DNA of 12,765 nucleotides. Origin: Armatimonadota bacterium. GTDB lineage: Bacteria; Actinomycetota; Acidimicrobiia; Spongiisociales; UBA5794. Where the stretch lies: NCBI GenBank assembly GCA_008501565.1, contig QQUL01000204.1:1-12765 (forward strand), in the 5' to 3' direction. The translations under genes and the position numbers were made by a program. The notes under the pieces were generated by a model. It was not told the origin of the DNA, did no database searches, and saw only the letters and a program-made list of their open reading frames with translations. Every line of letters begins with the position of its first letter. Positions within the stretch are counted from its first letter, which is position 1. Positions 5,581 to 12,255 of the stretch are shown one piece after another.

Positions 5581-7136
5581 GTCGGCTGGCTTCGGTCCAC
5601 ATGCAATCGGTGGCCACCGACGTAGGTGTCGAGCACATGTGCGTCATGGACCTGCCCTGGTGTTGCGGTACGAAAGTCGCAATCGACCACTGCAAGATCA
5701 GCGGCGCTCCCCACCGTCAACGGTTCTCTTTCACGAAGCGCAGCGGCTCCACCCGAGGTGAATACACCGAGGGCCTCGAGACCCGTGAGCGCCTCCTCCG
5801 GAGCGATTCCGTGTCGATCCATCGACGCAGCCATTCCCCACAAGGGATGAGGCGGTTCCACGATGCTGTCTGATGATCCCGCAAGCGCGATGCCCGCTCG
5901 AAGCATCGATCGAAACGGGTAGGCCCACGGCATCCGTTCGGGACCAAGCCGTTTGCCAAGCCACCCCTCCTCGGACGAAAGGAATGCCGGTTGGACGACC
6001 GCGACGGCTCCTGTGTGTGCAAAGTCCGCGACGAGTTGCGGACTCGCGATCGAGACGTGCTCCATACGGAGATCGCTGGGGACCGCGCCCTCGGACAACA
6101 GCTCTCGGAATACACTGAGTACCTCAGAAATTGCTCGGTCTCCTATCGCATGAATCGCAACCATCCCGCCCAGCTTGAGACTGTGACGCGACACGGCGAT
6201 GTCATCGCCCGTGAGGCGAAAGGTGCCGGTCGTATCGGCGTCGGAAAAGGGAGAACACATTGCAGCGGTATGGCCTCCGAGGCTTCCGTCCGAGAAACGC
6301 TTCACCCCGATCCACCGCAATCGGTCTCCTGCATCCGTGGGTGTCCTCGCTGATGCCGAAAGCTCCGCCGGTGTCGAGGCGATCGAGAGACCATGGACCC
6401 GGATGGGGAGGTCACCCGCTACATCGCGAAACAGCTCCGACTCGGCCGCGAGCTGCTCATAGGGGCTCTCGCCGTATCCGATCATCGCCCCGATTGAGGT
6501 GATGCCAAGACCACCGAGTCGGGTCCGTCCGTCGATGAGGTCGGCTGCCGGTAGTGGTGCACCTCTGGCAAGCGAGGTCGCAATGAGGCCGGCCGCCGTT
6601 TCGCGGAGCCCACCTGTCGGTTCTCCGGATTCGGAGCGATCGATGATCCCTCCATCGGGGTCGGGCGTAGCGGCATCGATACCGGAGTCCGCAAGGGCAC
6701 GTGAGTTCGCAACAGCGATGTGGCCGCAGTAGCGGTAGATGACGGCGGGGCGATCCGGAACCGCCGTGTCGAGATCAGCTCGTGTCGGGAGTCTCTGCTC
6801 GATGAGACATTCGTCGTCGAACCGCGACGCGACGATGGGAGTACCCGACGGTTGGGAACGGGCAAACGTCGCGAGGCGATTGATCAGGTCGGTGATCGAA
6901 TCGGCTGACTTGAGAGAGCAACCCGTCAGCAGCGCCGCATAGGGAATCGCATGAATGTGTGCATCCCGAAAGCCCGGCGTGATGAAACCTCCGTCGTACA
7001 CCACCACATGGTCGCCATCGCGGACGATCTCTTGCGATTCGCCGACGGCCGCTACCTGTCCGTTTTCGATCGCCACTGCGTTGCCAACAGCGCCACGTCC
7101 GGTGAGAACGGCATCGGCGACGAGAACAGTCCTCAC
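5568..7136 (-). CDS. YtcJ-like metal-dependent amidohydrolase
   Basis: Amidohydrolase-superfamily enzyme of the amidohydrolase_3/YtcJ group, 522 residues, likely cytoplasmic and hydrolysing an amide or related C-N bond; the substrate is unknown. Seen: beta-strand 1 metal ligands His60-x-His62 in TPGFRDAHIH; the YtcJ-type motif with Lys279 in GVKRFSDGSLGGHTAA; His329 in AIHAIGD; His360 in MEHVS; and Asp423 in AGSSDSIVEPPHPLWG. The C-terminal stretch rejoins the N-terminal one to form the usual small beta domain. The start is GTG at 7136, overlapping the IMPase stop as GTGA, so the pair should be one operon with translational coupling. No signal peptide is seen. Confidence 0.92.
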   Translation of the reverse strand: MRTVLVADAVLTGRGAVGNAVAIENGQVAAVGESQEIVRDGDHVVVYDGGFITPGFRDAHIHAIPYAALLTGCSLKSADSITDLINRLATFARSQPSGTPIVASRFDDECLIEQRLPTRADLDTAVPDRPAVIYRYCGHIAVANSRALADSGIDAATPDPDGGIIDRSESGEPTGGLRETAAGLIATSLARGAPLPAADLIDGRTRLGGLGITSIGAMIGYGESPYEQLAAESELFRDVAGDLPIRVHGLSIASTPAELSASARTPTDAGDRLRWIGVKRFSDGSLGGHTAAMCSPFSDADTTGTFRLTGDDIAVSRHSLKLGGMVAIHAIGDRAISEVLSVFRELLSEGAVPSDLRMEHVSIASPQLVADFAHTGAVAVVQPAFLSSEEGWLGKRLGPERMPWAYPFRSMLRAGIALAGSSDSIVEPPHPLWGMAASMDRHGIAPEEALTGLEALGVFTSGGAAALREREPLTVGSAADLAVVDCDFRTATPGQVHDAHVLDTYVGGHRLHVDRSQPTWMD

Positions 7137-7924
7137 AATGGTCGTAGGTGAGGCGGACAGAATTCGTCGACGATCTCACGGATCGCCTCGTGGAGAGTCC
7201 CGTTCGAAGCAACGACCAGCGGATTCGATGGGTCTGACTCGGCCCCGAAGGGATCAGTCACCGAGCCACCTGCCTCGCGGACCAGCACCATCCCGGCAGC
7301 ACCATCCCACGGCGCAATACCGAGTTCCCAGTATGCGTCGAATCGTCCGGCCGCGGTCCACGCCAGATCGAGTGCAGCCGATCCGAAGCGCCGGAGTCCA
7401 TTGACGTGTCGCAGCATTTCACGTACGACAACGCTCAGTGAATCGGCATGCACGTCATGGTCGTACGGAAAACCGGTTGCCACGACCGCGGTTGAGAGGT
7501 CCGCAGTGGACGACACCGAAATCGCCTCGCCATTGCAATGAGCGCCCTGACCCTTGGTTGCGGTGAAGACCTCATCACGCAGGGCGTCATGGACGACACC
7601 GACAAGGCCCGTGGTTCCGTCGTACAAGGCGATCGACACCGACACCTGGGGAATCGAGTGGACAAAGTTGACGGTTCCGTCGAGTGGATCCACGATCCAC
7701 TGTCGCCCCGTGAGGAGCGCCCCACCTTCCTCCTCGGCAAGGACCGCGTCGTTCGGTCGATGATCGGCAAGTACCGCAATGATCGCCTTCTCAGCCGCAC
7801 GATCGACGGCCGTGACAGGGTCGAATCGAGTCTTGTACTCGGCGGTGGGTGGCGACCCGAAGTGATCCCTGATGATCGCAGCTCCCGCTTGTGCGGCTTC
7901 AACGGCAACCGAGAGATCATCCAT
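7133..7924 (-). CDS. Inositol monophosphatase family protein
   Basis: Mg-dependent, Li-sensitive phosphatase superfamily member (IMPase, histidinol-phosphatase HisN, or PAP phosphatase type), 263 residues from ATG 7924. Seen: K-x-x-x-D-x-x-T-x-x-D at 31-41; the metal-binding Glu pair at 64-65; DPLDGT at 79-84; and PWDGAAG at 205-211 with Asp207. These are the full metal and substrate site of the family. The open frame extends 194 codons further upstream into lnt on the other strand, but that extension is low-complexity antisense sequence with no homology I recognise. A TACCAT element 7 nt before ATG 7924 supports the short form. It is the first gene of an operon with the amidohydrolase. In actinobacteria it could serve inositol, histidine or sulfur metabolism; sequence alone does not decide. 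Confidence 0.93.
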   Translation of the reverse strand: MDDLSVAVEAAQAGAAIIRDHFGSPPTAEYKTRFDPVTAVDRAAEKAIIAVLADHRPNDAVLAEEEGGALLTGRQWIVDPLDGTVNFVHSIPQVSVSIALYDGTTGLVGVVHDALRDEVFTATKGQGAHCNGEAISVSSTADLSTAVVATGFPYDHDVHADSLSVVVREMLRHVNGLRRFGSAALDLAWTAAGRFDAYWELGIAPWDGAAGMVLVREAGGSVTDPFGAESDPSNPLVVASNGTLHEAIREIVDEFCPPHLRPL

Positions 7925-7931
7925 GGCGGCG

Positions 7932-7937
7932 ATGGTA
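7932..7937 (-). promoter_or_regulatory. Putative leaderless -10 element of the IMPase-amidohydrolase operon
   Basis: TACCAT on the minus strand lies 7 nt before ATG 7924, so the transcript would start about one base before the start codon. It shares a 70-bp divergent region with the lnt promoter. Confidence 0.5.
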
Positions 7938-7980
7938 TCGGCCCCCGTGCTCCTGACCGACCGAATAGGGACGCCGGGCC

Positions 7981-7986
7981 TATCCT
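7981..7986 (+). promoter_or_regulatory. lnt: Putative -10 element of lnt
   Basis: TATCCT lies 8 nt before ATG 7995, giving a leader of about two bases. No Shine-Dalgarno is visible. Confidence 0.45.
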
Positions 7987-7994
7987 GACCCGTC

Positions 7995-9482
7995 ATGGTG
8001 CCAATCGCACTCGTTGCAGCGAGCTCGCTGATGATGTGGGCGGCGTTTCCTCCAATCGGTCTCGGACCCTTGGCGTTCGTCGCACCCATCCCGTTCTTCA
8101 TAGCGATCCGTCGCGTCGAAAAGGCGTCGGTCGCGGCAATGCTCGGCTTCGGCTGGGGAGCCATGTTCTTCGGTCTTCTCCTCACCTGGCTCATCACGCT
8201 CGGATTCGTGGCTTGGATTCCCGTGATGGTCGTGATGGGGGCGTTCACCGCCGGATACGGGTTCGTCATTTGGGCGTTTCGTCTCTGGACACCGTGGCGG
8301 TGGTGGCTCATCGTCATTGGCGGCTGGACGCTGATGGAGTTTCTGCGGGGTCGGTTTCCCTTTGGTGGGTTCCCGTGGGGTGACATCGGATATCCGGCAG
8401 CCGGCCTCCCGGGTGCTGTGGGGTCGGTGCAGTGGATCGGTCCCTCTGGCTGGACCGTTTTCGTGATTGGCGTTGCCGCGGGCCTCACGCTTGTGATCGA
8501 GAGCAAGGATCAGTGGCGGATGGCCGTGGATTCGACTGTTGTCGTCGTTCTCGTCATGATCGCCGGCAGCCTCTTTCCTCCTGCCCCAGCTGCACAGGTG
8601 GGGCGTGCCGCGATCGTTCAGGGAGGAAGTCCGTGTCCACAAACGAGATGTCAAAACGAGAATCGACGGATCTACGAGTCGCATCTTGAGCTCACCAAGA
8701 CGATTCCTATCGATTCGGTGGATTTCGTGATTTGGCCCGAGAACTCGACCGGGACGCCATACGAACCGGACACCAACGAAACCGTCAGAACTGAGATCAT
8801 CGAACAGGCACGACGGCTTGATGCATACATATTGGTTTCAGGAACACGGTCCGTCGGTACGTCCGAGTTCGTGAACTTCAACATCGTGTATTCGCCAGAG
8901 GGAGTGAAGCTCGGCGAGTACCACAAGCAGCACCCCGTGCCGTTCGGCGAGTACGTTCCGCTCCGTGGACTCCTTGGGTTCGTGCCACAACTCGACCAGG
9001 TACCAAGAGACATGATCTCGGGATCGGAACCCGTCGTGTTTCCCACGGAGTACGGCATCCTGGGATCTGTCATCTCGTTTGAGGGTGCGTTTGCGCGTTC
9101 GATGCGTGCAGTGGCCCGCGCCGGTGCCGAGGCAATGGTGATCGCCACAAACGAATCCAGCTATGGCGTGTCGTCAGCCTCCGACCAGCTGATAGCGCTC
9201 GCCAAGGTGAATGCTGCGGCCGTGGGCCTCGACACTGCCCTTGCAGCGATTACGGGAAAATCGACATTCATTCTTGGCGACGGGACCGTTGGGCCGACGA
9301 CGAACCAACTTGAAGAGGTGGTTCTCTACGGGTCGCTGCAGTTCAGGATCGGCCCCCAGACAGTCTGGGTGCGGTTCGGGGATTGGCTTGCACTCCTGGC
9401 GATCGCCGCTGCCGTTGCGGCAATCGCTTTGCCCGGGGAGCGTGGAATTGCCCCGATAACCGGTTCGAGGAAAGAATCCTGA
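7995..9482 (+). CDS. lnt: Apolipoprotein N-acyltransferase, catalytic Cys replaced by Ser
   Basis: Integral membrane enzyme that N-acylates the lipid-modified cysteine of lipoproteins (nitrilase-like domain on the outer face). 495 residues. N-terminal hydrophobic segments span about 1-190, the nitrilase-like domain about 203-455, and a last helix about 464-480. By alignment to E. coli Lnt from memory: Glu249 (WPENST) matches E267, Lys311 (YHKQHPVPFGEY) K335, Glu319 E343, and Glu363 E389. The position of nucleophile C387 is Ser361 (VISFEGAF). The only two cysteines, 214 and 219, are far away at the start of the extracellular domain and could form a disulfide. There is no fused Ppm1-like glycosyltransferase. 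The enzyme may use serine, have changed activity, or be inactive. A lipoprotein gene lies near the window end, but the two are not linked in an operon. Confidence 0.9.
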   Translation: MVPIALVAASSLMMWAAFPPIGLGPLAFVAPIPFFIAIRRVEKASVAAMLGFGWGAMFFGLLLTWLITLGFVAWIPVMVVMGAFTAGYGFVIWAFRLWTPWRWWLIVIGGWTLMEFLRGRFPFGGFPWGDIGYPAAGLPGAVGSVQWIGPSGWTVFVIGVAAGLTLVIESKDQWRMAVDSTVVVVLVMIAGSLFPPAPAAQVGRAAIVQGGSPCPQTRCQNENRRIYESHLELTKTIPIDSVDFVIWPENSTGTPYEPDTNETVRTEIIEQARRLDAYILVSGTRSVGTSEFVNFNIVYSPEGVKLGEYHKQHPVPFGEYVPLRGLLGFVPQLDQVPRDMISGSEPVVFPTEYGILGSVISFEGAFARSMRAVARAGAEAMVIATNESSYGVSSASDQLIALAKVNAAAVGLDTALAAITGKSTFILGDGTVGPTTNQLEEVVLYGSLQFRIGPQTVWVRFGDWLALLAIAAAVAAIALPGERGIAPITGSRKES

Positions 9483-9490
9483 TCTTCCTC

Positions 9491-9519
9491 TTGCAGCTTG
9501 GGGCTTGGTGTCTTACAAT
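9491..9519 (+). promoter_or_regulatory. Putative promoter of the small zinc-finger gene
   Basis: TTGCAG (9491-9496), a 17-bp spacer, then TACAAT (9514-9519) form the best -35/-10 pair seen in the window. Transcription would start near 9526, leaving a leader of about 86 nt before ATG 9612, unlike the leaderless neighbours. Confidence 0.55.
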
Positions 9520-9552
9520 CAAAAGACCGAGATTTACCGGCGGTGCTCTCGC

Positions 9553-9627
9553 GTGTCCAATAACGTGTTGCGTCGCCTCATCAAGAAAACGAAGAAAGGC
9601 GCCCAGACCATATGTCTGACATTCTGA
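9553..9627 (+). other. Possible 24-codon leader ORF overlapping the zinc-finger gene start
   Basis: A GTG-started frame encodes a short, strongly basic peptide (VLRRLIKKTKKGAQ in the middle) and ends with TGA at 9625-9627, overlapping the start of the downstream gene by 16 nt in another frame. It lies entirely in the leader of that transcript. No Shine-Dalgarno precedes it. It could be a regulatory upstream ORF or chance. Confidence 0.2.
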
Positions 9628-9803
9628 AAGCATCACGACCCAAGGGCCGTTCCCGTCGTCCAAAGACGTACGACGAGGATCGCACCTGTGCCGTCAGCGA
9701 GTGCACAACGCAGCTCTCGAAGTACAACCGAGCAGAGTTCTGCCATCCGCACCGTCCGGTTCGTTATCCGCGCCTGAGGGGCGTACTCACCACCGAAGAG
9801 TGA
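9612..9803 (+). CDS. Small C3H zinc-finger-like protein (actinobacterial type)
   Basis: 63-residue protein with a basic N-terminal tail (RPKGRSRRPK at 9-18) and a compact Cys26-x4-Cys31-x12-Cys44-x2-His47 arrangement that could hold one zinc ion. The middle (CTTQLSKYNRAEFCHPH, 31-47) resembles small conserved actinobacterial proteins I recall only as hypothetical; no function is assigned. The basic tail suggests nucleic-acid binding (inference). It has its own -35/-10 promoter and a strong terminator right after the stop, so it is a single-gene unit. A weak GAAAGG-like site lies about 12 nt before the ATG, which is distant for a ribosome-binding site. Confidence 0.8.
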   Translation: MSDILKASRPKGRSRRPKTYDEDRTCAVSECTTQLSKYNRAEFCHPHRPVRYPRLRGVLTTEE

Positions 9804-9815
9804 GGGAAGGACTCG

Positions 9816-9849
9816 AAAAGGGGCGGGACCTGGCGGTCCCGCCCCTTTT
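9816..9849. terminator. Bidirectional intrinsic terminator
   Basis: A perfect 15-bp stem (9816-9830 with 9835-9849) closes a TGGC loop. The stem has a GC-rich core, A4 at its 5' base and T4 at its 3' end, so it can end transcription from both strands. It serves the zinc-finger gene (+) and the converging aminotransferase gene (-). Confidence 0.92.
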
Positions 9850-9860
9850 CTCGTTGCTTA

Positions 9861-9888
9861 CAGCTTTCAGCTCACAGCTTTCAGCATT
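9861..9888. repeat. Short AGCTTTC-type heptamer repeat
   Basis: Acagctttcagc occurs at 9860-9871 and again at 9874-9885, 14 bp apart; the stretch can be read as four 7-bp units starting AGC. It lies between the terminator and the aminotransferase stop, overlapping the stop by two bases. Its unit differs from the xTCNGxx arrays but the period is the same. Confidence 0.6.
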
Positions 9889-11161
9889 AGCGGCCTGATT
9901 CGTACGCCGCTATAGCGTCGGTGAGGATGTCGATGCCGCGATCGAGATCCTCGCGCGAGACGTTCAACGGTGGGATGAATCGGATGATGTTCCCATCCGG
10001 ACCACAATTCAGGATGAACATGCCGGCGTCGCGGGCGAAACTGGCGATCGATGTGAACGCTTCGGGATCCGGCGATCCGTCAGCAGTGATCAGCTCGATG
10101 CCGATCATCAGACCGAGGCCGCGTACATCACCGATTGTCGGATGCTCTTCTTTCAACGTATTCCATCGGCTGAAGGCGTGCTCCGACGATGCGGGTACGG
10201 TGGGTATCACCTCACGCAACCCGTCGATCGTCGCCGTACAGGCAGCGCAGCACACCGGGTTTCCGCCGAAGGTGGTCCCATGCGAGCCGGGAAGCCATTG
10301 ATCCAGAAGCTCCGATGAGGCACCAACCGCAGAGAGCGGAAGACCGTTTGCAATGGCCTTCCCCATGACGAGAACGTCGGGTCGCACGTCATACACCTGC
10401 GATGTGAACCAGTCACCCGTTCTGCCGAATCCGGTCTGGACCTCATCGAAGATCAGCAGGATTCCATGCTCGTCCGCGATTGCTCGCAGCGCATCGAGGA
10501 ATGCCTTGCTTGCCGGGTAGTAGCCACCCTCACCCTGCATTGGCTCCACGAGGAAAGCCGCGATCTCACCGGGTGTCACCTCGTAGCGGAACTTGAACTC
10601 GAGCTCGCGCAGCGCGTAGGCATTGGCCTCTTCTTGGGTCATTCCCCACCCGTATGGATGGGGGAATGGAACTACGAACGTCGAAGGAAGAAGCGGGTGG
10701 TAGCCCTGGCGGTATTTGGCCTTTGAGGTGGTGTAGGTGACCGAGCCCATGGTTCGGCCATGGAATCCACCTCGGAATGTGATGATTCCCTGCCGACCGG
10801 TGACCTTTCTGGCAAGTTTGATCGACCCTTCGACGGCCTCTGCACCCGAGTTCATGAAGAACACCTTGTTGATGCCATCAGGAGCGATATCGACGATGGA
10901 CTCGGCCGCTGTCACCAGCGGCTCGTAGAGGAACGCACCACCGGCGTGCCACAGCTTGTTGAGCTGGGATTGCGCGGCCGTGACGACCGCATCGGGTCGA
11001 TGCCCGAGGTTGGTGACGGCGATGCCGCATGCGAAGTCAAGGTATTGCTTGCCGTCGACGGCGGTTACCCAGCTGCCTTTGCCGTCAACGATTTCGACTT
11101 CCGAGTCGAAAGCGATGACGGGCGCAATGATGTCGTGAAACCGGTTCTGAAGATCTGTCAT
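9887..11161 (-). CDS. Class III aminotransferase (4-aminobutyrate/acetylornithine type)
   Basis: PLP-dependent omega-aminotransferase, 424 residues, moving an amino group from GABA, acetylornithine or a similar omega-amine to 2-oxoglutarate in the cytoplasm. Seen: SGAEAVEG at 105-112 (phosphate binding), FHGRT at 133-137, EPMQGEGG at 206-213, pyridine-binding Asp239 in LIFDEVQTGFGRTG, Schiff-base Lys268 in VMGKAIANG, and TFGGNP at 297-302. The motifs fit the GabT/ArgD group; GabT-like is my preference, but no substrate-specific residue settles it. The start ATG has a clear Shine-Dalgarno, AAGGAG, 5 nt upstream (11167-11172). A TAGAAT -10 sits about 106 nt upstream, after a heptamer array. The gene ends at the bidirectional terminator. 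No arg or gab neighbours are present. Confidence 0.92.
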   Translation of the reverse strand: MTDLQNRFHDIIAPVIAFDSEVEIVDGKGSWVTAVDGKQYLDFACGIAVTNLGHRPDAVVTAAQSQLNKLWHAGGAFLYEPLVTAAESIVDIAPDGINKVFFMNSGAEAVEGSIKLARKVTGRQGIITFRGGFHGRTMGSVTYTTSKAKYRQGYHPLLPSTFVVPFPHPYGWGMTQEEANAYALRELEFKFRYEVTPGEIAAFLVEPMQGEGGYYPASKAFLDALRAIADEHGILLIFDEVQTGFGRTGDWFTSQVYDVRPDVLVMGKAIANGLPLSAVGASSELLDQWLPGSHGTTFGGNPVCCAACTATIDGLREVIPTVPASSEHAFSRWNTLKEEHPTIGDVRGLGLMIGIELITADGSPDPEAFTSIASFARDAGMFILNCGPDGNIIRFIPPLNVSREDLDRGIDILTDAIAAYESGR

Positions 11162-11267
11162 TTCTGCTCCTTGGAAAGAGGGGTGAAGGTGTGCGCGGCG
11201 AAACGAGATGCTACGGAGCGGCGAAGAGATGGCTTCGATCGATACGTGGTGCGCACTGCATGCCGAG

Positions 11268-11273
11268 ATTCTA
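11268..11273 (-). promoter_or_regulatory. Putative -10 element of the class III aminotransferase
   Basis: TAGAAT on the minus strand, directly downstream of heptamer array 4. It predicts a start near 11261 and a leader of about 100 nt ending in the AAGGAG ribosome-binding site. No good -35 box is seen. Confidence 0.4.
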
Positions 11274-11275
11274 GC

Positions 11276-11303
11276 GTCTGACGTCTGACGTCTGACGTCT
11301 GAG
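11276..11303. repeat. Heptamer array 4
   Basis: GTCTGAC three times followed by GTCTGAG, in exact 7-bp steps. It lies 2 bp beyond the isomerase stop and 2 bp upstream of the putative aminotransferase -10 on the minus strand. GTCTGAC is also the leading unit of array 3. Confidence 0.85.
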
Positions 11304-11305
11304 GG

Positions 11306-12163
11306 TCAGCTACCCGTGAAATCAGGCGGTCGTTTCTCGACGAACGACGTGACGGCTTCCGTGAGGTCGTTCGAAGTGATGAAGCTGGCATTCCACAGGG
11401 CGACATAGTCGAGTGCCTCTTCGACACTGCGACCCTCGCCGGCCCGCAGAACTGCCTTGGATCCCTGGACAGCGAGGGGTGAATTCGCTGCGATTGTCTC
11501 TGCAAGCTGGTGTGCTTCCCGTTGAACGGCCGCAGCATCGGAAGCGATACGACTGATGAGACCCATCTCAAGGGCCTCCGTTGCACCGAAGTTCTTTCCG
11601 GTGTAGACGATCTCGGCCACGCGGCCCGGATCGATGATCTTTGGAAGCCGCTGGAGGGTGCCAACGTCGGCGACCATGGCCATCTGTGTCTCACGAACGG
11701 AAAAGGTGGTGTCCTGAGCAGCGAAGCGAATATCGCAGGCGGTGATGAGGTCGATTCCAGCACCGATGCAGTACCCGTGGACTGCAGCGATCACAGGCTT
11801 CGGACAGTCGGCGATGGCGTTGAAGGCTCGTTGCAGATGCTTGACCGATTGGTAGAGCCGCCGACGGGCCTCGACCTCGGAGCGCGGTGGTTCCACGCCC
11901 TCGGCGAGTCCAGCGCCTCCGATGAGTGCCGGTCCGAATGCCTTCAGATCGATACCGACGGTGAAGGCTTCTCCCCGAGCCGCGATCACGACCACTCTGA
12001 CATCTGGGTCGGTTCCGAGTTGGTCCATGATCGCCGGGAGATCCGCCCAGAAGTCGGCGGAAAACGCATTGCGAGCCTCGGGACGGTCGAGCCAAACGGT
12101 TGCGATGTGGCTGTCGATCGCCACGGAGATGACATCGGATTCGGGGCGTTGGGATGTAGTCAT
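11306..12163 (-). CDS. Enoyl-CoA hydratase/isomerase family, dienoyl-CoA isomerase-like
   Basis: Crotonase-fold protein, 285 residues from ATG 12163. Seen: substrate/oxyanion segment FTVGIDLKAF at 67-76; HGYCIGAGIDLITACDIR at 129-146 with Asp138; and RETQMAMVADVGTLQRLPK at 157-175 with Glu158 and Asp166. From memory, mammalian ECH1 (delta3,5-delta2,4-dienoyl-CoA isomerase) uses D176, E196 and D204; the spacings of 20 and 8 are identical here and ADVGTLQRLPK is characteristic. It would therefore isomerise 3,5-dienoyl-CoA to 2,4-dienoyl-CoA during unsaturated fatty-acid oxidation. A start at 12244 would add 27 residues, but a TACGCT element 7 nt before ATG 12163 favours the shorter form. The gene is divergent from the DUF4349 lipoprotein gene. 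Confidence 0.92.
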   Translation of the reverse strand: MTTSQRPESDVISVAIDSHIATVWLDRPEARNAFSADFWADLPAIMDQLGTDPDVRVVVIAARGEAFTVGIDLKAFGPALIGGAGLAEGVEPPRSEVEARRRLYQSVKHLQRAFNAIADCPKPVIAAVHGYCIGAGIDLITACDIRFAAQDTTFSVRETQMAMVADVGTLQRLPKIIDPGRVAEIVYTGKNFGATEALEMGLISRIASDAAAVQREAHQLAETIAANSPLAVQGSKAVLRAGEGRSVEEALDYVALWNASFITSNDLTEAVTSFVEKRPPDFTGS

Positions 12164-12170
12164 GTCCGCA

Positions 12171-12176
12171 AGCGTA
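12171..12176 (-). promoter_or_regulatory. Putative leaderless -10 element of the isomerase gene
   Basis: TACGCT on the minus strand lies 7 nt before ATG 12163, supporting that start over the upstream ATG at 12244. Confidence 0.45.
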
Positions 12177-12242
12177 GTTGTCGTGGGGGAACCGGATCGA
12201 TCGTCTGGGGCGTCGTAGCACCAAGCCGAAGCGATTTGGCAC

Positions 12243-12248
12243 AAGGAG
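12243..12248 (+). promoter_or_regulatory. Shine-Dalgarno of the DUF4349 gene
   Basis: AAGGAG lies 7 nt before ATG 12256 and fixes that start. It is one of only two strong ribosome-binding sites in the window; the other precedes the class III aminotransferase. Confidence 0.85.
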
Positions 12249-12255
12249 AGAGAAC

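Noticed and set aside
7538..8383. A 281-codon plus-strand frame across the IMPase and lnt starts
   Set aside because: It crosses the divergent promoter region and overlaps two well supported genes; there are no motifs.
7925..8506. A 194-residue N-terminal extension of the IMPase-family protein
   Set aside because: It lies antisense to lnt, has low-complexity Pro/Arg/Thr-rich composition typical of shadow frames in high-GC DNA, and IMPase proteins normally start near the MDDLSVAVEAA segment.
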